A stretch of DNA of 64,000 nt, from NCBI RefSeq assembly GCF_019399895.1, contig NC_091892.1:62001-126000 (forward strand), written 5' to 3'. This DNA is from Cardiocondyla obscurior. Its lineage: Eukaryota > Arthropoda > Insecta > Hymenoptera > Formicidae. Shown here in pieces: positions 58,401 through 64,000 of the stretch. Each line of letters begins with the position of its first letter. Position 1 is the first letter of the stretch. Below the pieces are notes generated by a model, which had not been told where the DNA came from, did no database searches, and saw nothing but the letters and a program-made list of their open reading frames with translations. The translations under genes were made by a program, and so were the position numbers.

Positions 58401-59336
58401 GACTTACGGGATGCGCATGGAAAGGCGCACAAACACATTCATGTGCGCGACCTTAAGGCAGGTCCCCTGCCGGATGAGGAACCACGTGACCAGGAACCAC
58501 GTGACCAGGAACCACGTGACCCGGCAATCGGGTATATAAGTCGGTCAGATGGGACCACCGATTCAATATCTAGTAATAGAGCAGCAGAGATGGCTGAGCA
58601 GGACATTCTAGATATCTTCGGCGATAGCCTGAGCGATTTGAGCGACGAGGAAGCGGGACCCCAGCAGGTGCCAGCGAAGAAGACGGATCCCCCGGACCCA
58701 AAACGAGATGTCCCAAGGGTGGGATCCTCTATTCAAAGAAGCGATCAAGCGCAGCGTCGCCACACGCAGTGGCTATCAGAGCCACCCCCGATGAGGAGAC
58801 CGGGGAGACGGCCACCCAGCGGACCAACAGCGGGACGGCGGACCCGGGATGCCGTGACAACGGCCACGGAGAAGCTCGAGGCCCGAGCAGCGGGCAGACC
58901 GCCACCGCGACCACGGGCACCGACAGCACCCGTGCTACCAGGACCAAGGCCGCAGCGACCCGGACCAGCGGTCCCACACCCGGGACCATTACCAGTTGGG
59001 CCACAACCACGGGGACCACCGCCGTTCGGACCACCACCGTTCGGACCACCACCACTCGGGCTACGACAATGGGGGCCCACCACCGTTTCGGCCACCCCCG
59101 TTCGGGCCACGTCCGACCAGACCAGCTCGGCCACCACCAGAGCAGAGGACAGTGCAGTGGGAGCCGGCACCACCGACAACGTCCGGGGTCGTAAACTGCG
59201 GGGCAACAACGCTCAGCAGCCCGCCCGGATCCGAGGACCCGTACATCAGGGTCAAACTACCGACGGAAGAGATCGTGGACGTCCCGGTGTCCGCGGTTTG
59301 GAAAAACCGAAAATACCGGGTACGAACGGCCAATAG
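55362..59336 (+). CDS. pol: Gypsy-2 Pol: protease, reverse transcriptase, RNase H, integrase, running into ORF3
   Basis: 1324 open codons; entry is expected by -1 shift near 55420. Residues counted from 55362: protease 'LDSGSEISCI' with Asp61; RT 'RFCVDFRKVNEITEKDAYP' and YLDD at 361-364; RNase H 'LQTDASNDGLG' and 'ITDHQSLKWL'; integrase 'HHAEPMAGHLG...CENC' with Asp768, Asp828 and Glu863 (D,D35E). The normally conserved MPFGL of the RT reads 'VMLFGLHSAPATFQ', a Pro-to-Leu change that may impair this copy. The ORF3 start lies in the same frame, so Pol and ORF3 are fused without a stop. Confidence 0.92.
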   Translation: MFPMRKRGSPHARMPPAPGKRKKGRGRRRRQPVQHQPTIRFYPRPHLEVSIGGHRIQALLDSGSEISCINKETMQLAEQLNFAPRTDARTIRLADGATTDSQGTITLPVQVGGRLFWHELLVMPTSRSAMLIGVDLWRKLGITLHPPPRQGGQEAGRTKTSAGLASHTGEEREQLNKFLETELAQFESIRGPTDLTTHELRIKPGQTPIKQRYRPRNPAMQEIINQEVERMEREHIIEPSSGAWSSPVVLVKKKNGQYRFCVDFRKVNEITEKDAYPLPQVNATLDKLRGARYLTTLDLKEGYWQVPLTPKSRPITAFTVPGKGLFQFRVMLFGLHSAPATFQRLLDTVLGPELEPHVFVYLDDIIVVSHTFQDHLEHLSEVFRRLRTAKLRLNPEKCHFGQTQLKYLGHIIDKKGIQTDPEKVSAVANWPAPTTVWKVRQFMGMASWYRRFIGNFSTLAAPLTRLTKKGIKFSWSDKEETAFQQLKAALTSTPILACPDFTRRFILQTDASNDGLGAVLTQQQEDGERVIAYASRTLNKAESNYSATELECLAVVWAIRKMRGYLEGYTFTVITDHQSLKWLQHLEEPTGRLGRWMFELQQYDFEVRYRKGSSNQVADALSRQPNICTTERTSTCKWYNRILTGVRATPEAFPDYEERNGRLYRHILHDVDFREVDPSEQWKLCIPRPERAILLARHHAEPMAGHLGVAKTIARMARLFYWPGMFQDITRYVRQCENCLAHKATSTRPAGKLHTEPVSAPWQQVTMDLIGPLPRSKNGHVWLLVMQDRFSKWVELQPLRRATAPAVTKAVVERILFRHGCPDQIISDNGTQLRSKQLEELLQAWSINHRTTPVYTPQCNPVERTNRSIKTMISQYTGRNHRNWDEHLHPLQFAYNTARHEATGYTPAYLNHGRELALPHPDDRRHATPKTPHETQRRLNDAHEVVRINMARAFQHQESHYNLRRREWRPKIGDIVWKREHTLSNKSAGINAKLAARYTGPMTVKKIHSPVIVDLRDAHGKAHKHIHVRDLKAGPLPDEEPRDQEPRDQEPRDPAIGYISRSDGTTDSISSNRAAEMAEQDILDIFGDSLSDLSDEEAGPQQVPAKKTDPPDPKRDVPRVGSSIQRSDQAQRRHTQWLSEPPPMRRPGRRPPSGPTAGRRTRDAVTTATEKLEARAAGRPPPRPRAPTAPVLPGPRPQRPGPAVPHPGPLPVGPQPRGPPPFGPPPFGPPPLGLRQWGPTTVSATPVRATSDQTSSATTRAEDSAVGAGTTDNVRGRKLRGNNAQQPARIRGPVHQGQTTDGRDRGRPGVRGLEKPKIPGTNGQ
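55416..55461 (+). promoter_or_regulatory. Gypsy-2 gag-pol -1 frameshift signal
   Basis: The heptamer G GGA AAC (55416-55422) is in the same phase and same place relative to the zinc cluster as in Gypsy-1. After a 7-nt spacer, GGGCCGG (55430-55436) can pair with CCGGTCC (55455-55461) with one G-U pair. Confidence 0.75.
58481..58540 (+). promoter_or_regulatory. Candidate internal promoter upstream of Gypsy-2 ORF3
   Basis: Three tandem 15-bp repeats each contain the E-box CACGTG (58483, 58498, 58513). They are followed by TATATAAG (58533-58540), the same octamer as the LTR TATA box, 50 bp before the ORF3 ATG (58590). The repeats also encode EPRDQ three times, so a coding explanation is possible. 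Confidence 0.5.
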
Positions 59337-59406
59337 GAGGTGGCTGCTTCGGTTCGACGCGGATGGCACCATCCGGACATGCCGCCGCCTAGAGGACACC
59401 CCTTAA
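58590..59406 (+). CDS. Gypsy-2 ORF3, unknown product (frame broken)
   Basis: The N-terminal part (from 58590, pol frame) is acidic ('MAEQDILDIFGDSLSDLSD') and has 'VPRVGSSIQRSD', like Gypsy-1 ORF3. A long Pro/Arg-rich middle follows, with 'PPFGPPPFG' repeats. The conserved C-terminal block 'ANRRWLLRFDADGTIRTC' is in the next frame (open from 58996 to 59406). A small indel near 59065-59090, in the repetitive proline part, probably split an originally continuous ORF. A deliberate second frame cannot be excluded. No similarity to known families is recognised. Confidence 0.6.
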
Positions 59407-59421
59407 AAAGGGGGGGGGTGA
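59405..59421 (+). promoter_or_regulatory. Gypsy-2 polypurine tract
   Basis: Five A and nine G followed by TGA lie immediately before the 3' LTR. Confidence 0.8.
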
Positions 59422-60497
59422 TGTGGCGAGGGCTTAGGCCCCGCCACTAGACGGCAGATGCCGTCCCTGAGGGCTAACATCGACCCGAACAAGACCGAAC
59501 GCGCCAAGCGAAGTTCGACGGGCGACCACCGGCCCGACGATGGCGCGCGCCGCCGAGGTAAGAGTGGGAACTCCCCCACTCTCATCTCGGCGACTATATA
59601 AGCTGAGCTCGCGGCAGACCAAGTACCTTGTCCGTTCCGACTCCTCGTCACGAGCACCAGTCCTCCAGATCCGATAGGCTTCGGGCGCTCCCGAAGCCCT
59701 CCCTAGTACTCTCCGACTCGGGCGCTCCCGAGTCGTCCCCGGGCGCTCCCGGTGAGAGTCTTCCGCTGCTTTGGGCGCTCCCAAGGCAGAGCAAAACTTC
59801 AGGTTCCTGGAGACCTCGGGCGCTCCCGAGGCTCCACCACCGAGGCGACCGGATACCGCCGGCGCCCCCGGCTAGGCCGGACCACCGAGATCCCCTGGAC
59901 GGGCGCTCCCGTCCAGGTGGTAGGATCTACCGTACGGCATACCGCCGACGACACCGCCGCGGTCGGGCGCTCCCGACTGCCGCCGCTTCCAGGGCACCCA
60001 GTGCCACACCGAGATCCCCTGGACGGGCGCTCCCGTCCAGGCCGTAGAATCCGTCGTACGGCACGCTGCCGACGACACCGCCGCGGTCGGGCGCTCCCGA
60101 CTGCCGCTCTCCGGATTACCCCGGGTAACCTTTTGGTTCTCTTGGACGGGCGCTCCCGTCCAAGCCTAGAGCCTGCCGCACGACTAATCGTCATCGGCAC
60201 CGCCGCCGTCGGGCGCTCCCGACGGCCGCCACCTCCAGGGCGCTTCGCGCCTTCACGCGATCCCCGGACGGGCGCTCCCGTCCGGCAACGGATCCGCCGC
60301 GCGACAACCAGTCGCCGGCACTGCCGCGGTCGGGCGCTCCCGACCGCTGCCCCTCGGGCTAGCCCGAGCAACCTCGGCCCAGACCCCGACCAACCGCTGG
60401 TCTATCGTCGTCTCGACGAACTCAGGCTCCGGCGAGCCTCAATCCGGCGAGCCTCAATCCGGCGACCCCCGCGGCACGGCAAAACCCTACCGTTACA
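59422..60497 (+). repeat. Gypsy-2 3' LTR
   Basis: 1076 bp. It carries a 15-bp tandem duplication (CTCAATCCGGCGAGC) near 60438-60467 that is single in the 5' LTR. Confidence 0.95.
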
Positions 60498-61420
60498 TCT
60501 TGCTGACCCTGGAAATAATCCCAAGAGTTTTGCTATCCAACAATGCAAATATCATACCAGCAACTTCGACGGGCAAACGTTTAATCATATCCAGCATATT
60601 TTCGATGCCGTCGACGTATGTCATAATCCAGCTGAAAGCTTCCATCGCGTTTGACCTCTCAGAGTGACTGGTCGAGAAAGAATGCCAGAGAGACTCCAGA
60701 CCTCGTTTGATATAGGTGGTGCGATAGGAATAACCTCCCGTAATTGGTTAAGAAATAACGCGATCCGATTGGCTGTATGTTCGACTGTTCGTCGTGTCCT
60801 TTGGCTGCTTGTATAACTGCATATTGGTCGCGATAAGTGCATCTGTAATTCTTTGGTGTTCTCATTGGTTGTTTCTTCCTGTTGACCAGTTTTGGAATAC
60901 TTGTTACTAAGATTAATTATTTTCTGTGATATACCCTTCTTCTAAATGACGCGATCAATTTAATTAATATGCCAAAGTTTGTTTTGTGTAAGTTAACTAC
61001 ACGTGGTAGAAATTTATTATGCACAACGTACCTTTTCATTCGAGATAGGATACTAGAAATTTTCTGAAATAAAATATAAGTTTTTAAGTTCATTGCGGAA
61101 AATATTACGTTAAAAATAATTTTTTTTGAAAAATAGAGCAAAGTTATCGAAAGTTTGCCAATAATACATAATCATTTTTATTCGAGCAGAATTCTGAAGC
61201 GGTTATACATATAAGCAGAAACATTCGAGAATGCGAAAAATTGTCTTCAATGTCAATGCGTAAAATAGAAAAAAATTAAAATCACAATAAAAATAAGATT
61301 TAATGCAACGTAAAAAACAGCAATAAGTCATAGATGTGGTAGTAACGAATGTAATAATTATTTTTGGTAAAACAAGAAAACGTACAAAGAAAAACTTTAT
61401 TACATTTACAAGATCGTTAC

Positions 61421-61660
61421 TTTCTTTAATGTGTGCATTTTTTCTTCTTAATTTAGCCGTTACAACTTACGTATATTATAAATTCGTTTCTTTCTTTACT
61501 GTGTGCATTTTCTCTTCTTAATTTAGCCCTTACAACTTGCGTATATTATAAATTCGTTACTTTTTTTACTGTGTGTACTTTCTCTTCTTAATTTAGCTTT
61601 TACAAGTTACATATATTATAATTTTGTTATTTTTTTTACTCTATGTACTTTTTTTTTTTA
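61421..61660. repeat. About 3.5 tandem copies of a 70-bp repeat
   Basis: Copies start near 61418, 61488, 61556 and 61626, with 'ttcttcttaatttag', 'ttacaacttacgtatatta' and 'ttctttactgtgtgcattt'. Divergence increases to the right. The repeat begins exactly where the F-box array stops and leads into an AT-rich leader before the long unidentified ORF. Confidence 0.85.
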
Positions 61661-61766
61661 TATCCATAATTTTAATTGTTTATTTTACGGCGTTTATTAT
61701 ATTTAATATTTTTTTAGTTTCTTTAATTTTTGTGTTTTTCGTAAATTTATTTTATAAAATTAAAAA
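61661..61766 (+). other. AT-rich leader of the long ORF
   Basis: T-rich sequence ending 'ttttataaaattaaaaa' directly before the ATG at 61767; it could hold a promoter but no clear box was fixed. Confidence 0.35.
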
Positions 61767-64000
61767 ATGGCTCGACGCCAAAATGATTATGATGACACAA
61801 ACTTTTTTATAAGAGAACTATTAAAACCAGAACAATGTTCGATAGAAGAACCTGACATACACGTTGATAACGATATTGACTCGATTCTTATAAGCTGTAG
61901 AACAATTGCTCCTTTTAAATGTCGCGTTGGGGCAAGAATAATTGTAATGCCAAACAAAATTTGGAGATGTAAAAACGTAAAATGAACTACATATTACCTA
62001 AAGAGACATATATTCTCACGAATGAAAGAACCCTCTGGGATATACAATGACGACACAATTTTGCGAAATAAAGAATTTTTTGAAACAGTCGTGGCTTTTG
62101 TCGACAACAATCCTATACATGCAGTATTTCAAGTAGACAACGATAGCGCATTCTTCCGCGAAAGAGTTAACGAAAACAAATTATTTCTTTGCGCGTCTCA
62201 AATTTGTATGAAATTATTAGTACAAGCTAGTACAAAAATGACACAAAATTGCAAAACTGTAAAAGCCGGAATTCAAAATGTTAAACACGCAGTAGACAAA
62301 ACTTACACAGTATTTCAGAAAGATTTTGTGACGTACGCAGCCTGCGTGAGTCGGCAAATATATTTCACCAATTTGAGAGGCGAGTGCGGTTTGGCATTTT
62401 TACGATTTTATGTTTGCCTCCACGGTCTAAGATTACAACACCAAATAGCCGAACAATTTATGCACAAAATAATTAATATTAACAACCGTCACATTGATAT
62501 AATTCAAATACACCGATTCAAATACACAATTTTATCATCCCAAGGCGACATAATACTATTAAAAACTAGAGATAATAACGAGGAAATAGATCTCAAAGAC
62601 ATCATTAGACAATATACAAAATTAGGTAACAAAAAAATGAACATTTACACACTAGGTTATCTTTTCAACTACGACCACTTTGATGTTCACGCAAGTCCTA
62701 CATGTAACAGAAACGTGACATACATACAAGCATACTCGTCGGGAGCCAACATGGCTCGCCCTAAATGTAGCGGCACTTTAGCAACATTCGCTTTATTACA
62801 TAATGTGAGAAACCAATCCAACATAATGAAAACAATGCGGAAAACTTGTTTTCAATATGTTTTAGACTTAACACATTACTGCAAAATTCAAATAATGACC
62901 AACTACGCATTGAGAATTGAGGAAGTGGTTACAATAGATCATTTGTCTACTCCAGGCAGTATTGAAGATTATATTAATAACTCAAAAGTATTTAGCGATA
63001 ACGGAACAACAACCGCTCTTAGAATGTTAGCCAACGCAAATATGTTTCAAAAAATTAATAAAGAATCGTGGAAAAAATATTGTGAAATCCAACTAATTAA
63101 TGATGTAGAATGTCTCGATTTTTTGTACGAAGATGGTATTTCAAACGAAGCCGGCAGCGAATTAACATGGCGCTCGGCGGAAGAAATTCGCAAAATAATT
63201 CGAAGTGAGTTTAAAATATCTTTCTTTGTACACGGCAACAGCCACGTATACAATTTCACCGTATGCAAAAACTTATTTTTACATGAAAAAGAAGCCGCAT
63301 CGAACGACGGCGGAATAATTCAAGTAAAATCAAACAATGACATAACGGATACATGTGATTATCCGTTATACACAAACATACTACATTCAATGTACAGCAA
63401 ACCAATAAGACATTTATGGTTAGCAATATGCGCCATTCCACCTGACTACGACAACGATATCGAATTAGAATACAAATGCGTAAAATTTATACTATATTTA
63501 TACATAACATGGTCAAAGAATATTACAGAAAATAAACACACGGGAGATAACACATTTCCATCGATAGAAGAGTTCCGTGAAACATATGACACAATAGAAA
63601 CAGCTTTTCAAAAACAATCATTAATACAATATTTATCCGAACAACCAAGAAGCTTAGTAAAACTCATTCATACAAAAAGTAAAATAATGACAGTCGCCGA
63701 ATTAATAGATCTAATAATGTCTCCAACATCAAATTTTGGTCGCATTTTTATTATGAGTGTAAAAATTAATAATAAAAGATCTTTTGTAAAGACACTTAAA
63801 TTATTCATAAATAATTACATACAAGTTTTTCCAACGGGAAAACAGACAAATAGACAAACAGAACCGTCATGGTCAGTAGTAAGCAGCAAAACATCAAAAC
63901 GCAATAATATATCATTAAGACTAATAAGATTAGAAATACGTGATATGATCAGAATTACTAAAAATCGTGGAAAACTGGCTGCCGGAGCAGCAAGAAAAAG
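61767..64000 (+). CDS. Long unidentified ORF, runs off the window, one in-frame TGA
   Basis: From ATG 61767 one frame stays open to base 64000, apart from a single TGA at 61983-61985: 72 codons before it, about 670 after. The next Met in frame is at 62022. The sequence is rich in Asn, Ile, Lys and Thr, with scattered Cys and His, and has no intron, signal peptide or membrane segment. Landmarks are 'FFIRELLKP' near the start, 'AFVDNNPIHAVFQVDNDS' after the TGA, 'SSGANMARPKCSGTLA' mid-way and 'NRGKLAAGAARK' at the edge. I do not recognise the family. Options are a gene of a large mobile element or an integrated DNA virus, with TGA as a decay mutation, a readthrough codon, or the end of a short upstream ORF. 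The length and lack of introns argue against a typical host gene. Confidence 0.6.

Larger units (their letters stand above)
53376..60497 (+). mobile_element. Gypsy-2: full-length Ty3/Gypsy LTR retrotransposon
   Basis: 7122 bp, TGTGGC...GTTACA LTRs, with target duplication TCTT (53372-53375 and 60498-60501) inside F-box copy 15. Same domain order, orientation, primer-site type and frameshift design as Gypsy-1, but diverged along the whole length. The LTRs differ by about seven substitutions and a 15-bp duplication in the 3' LTR, so it may be somewhat older than Gypsy-1 yet still young. GC-rich. Confidence 0.97.
53118..60645 (-). pseudogene. F-box-like ORF, array copy 15, split by Gypsy-2
   Basis: The 3' half is at 53118-53375 and the 5' half at 60498-60645 (start codon 60643-60645). 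Gypsy-2 inserted within the codons following the F-box and duplicated TCTT (53372-53375 and 60498-60501). The 3' half also has W104C and a C replacing T at 53370, so it may have begun to drift after the insertion. Confidence 0.9.
28103..61420 (-). repeat. Tandem array of the 1.24-kb F-box unit, about 15.5 copies
   Basis: Start-to-start spacing of the ORFs is 1238-1242 bp. Excluding the two LTR elements, the array covers about 19.3 kb. Units are almost identical; most differences are A- or T-run lengths and a few substitutions. The array begins mid-unit at 'aagaaataac' (28103), directly after the palindrome, and ends mid-unit at 'acaagatcgtta' (about 61420), directly before a different tandem repeat. 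Each unit has one F-box ORF on the minus strand and an AATAAA on that strand about 8 bp after the stop (for example 28825-28830). Copy number depends on correct assembly. Confidence 0.95.

Noticed and set aside
28905..61000. Repeated plus-strand 114-codon and minus-strand 68-85-codon frames in each array unit
   Set aside because: The 114-codon frame is antisense to the F-box ORF. The others overlap its upstream region with no recognisable domain and no better claim to be coding.

Overview
The window is animal nuclear DNA, most likely from an insect. The evidence is spliced-gene remnants that read as animal MASK/ANKHD1 and SPT16 proteins, Ty3/Gypsy LTR elements, an APE-type non-LTR element and a Helitron. 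The AT-rich host DNA with CpG-rich retroelements would suit a hymenopteran such as an ant, but the species cannot be read from the sequence. No prokaryotic operon, rRNA, tRNA or CRISPR locus was found. Almost everything here is repeat or mobile DNA.

Layout. 340-4950: a decayed non-LTR retrotransposon on the minus strand. 5141-5865: a lone partial copy of a unit carrying an F-box ORF, ending in a 52-bp hairpin. 5866-9200: a mosaic of broken host-gene fragments (MASK ankyrin and KH region, an unidentified coiled-coil gene, SPT16). 9940-12850: a probable small spliced minus-strand gene with an Arg-Gly tail, whose first intron holds a 2.4-kb TGCG repeat that alternates purine and pyrimidine without a break. 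12900-15720: a satellite rich in CCAAT-box motifs upstream of that gene. 15966-24890: a Helitron-like element with a Ulp1-type protease, Rep/HUH nuclease, PIF1 helicase and a C-terminal ubiquitin-protease domain, in one decayed polyprotein, with related GCTGCTGTGCGC repeats at both ends. 25346-28102: a 2.76-kb palindrome with arms of about 1.18 kb.

28103-61420: a head-to-tail array of about 15.5 units of about 1241 bp. Each complete unit carries the same 133-codon F-box ORF on the minus strand (14 intact, one split). Two young Ty3/Gypsy elements sit inside the array: Gypsy-1 (31268-38172) between ORFs, and Gypsy-2 (53376-60497) inside the 15th ORF. Both have 4-bp target duplications, a lysine-tRNA-type primer site, gag and pol separated by a -1 shift at the same GGGAAAC heptamer with a downstream stem, a conserved third ORF after integrase, and arrays of tetraloop hairpins in the transcribed part of the LTR.

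61421-64000: 70-bp tandem repeats, then an intronless reading frame of about 745 codons that runs off the window end with one in-frame TGA. I do not recognise its product.

Most interesting: the amplified F-box ORF, the hairpin arrays in the LTRs, the conserved ORF3 (with a candidate internal promoter in Gypsy-2), the two peptidase modules of the Helitron, the intronic alternating purine-pyrimidine tract, and the unidentified long ORF at the right edge.
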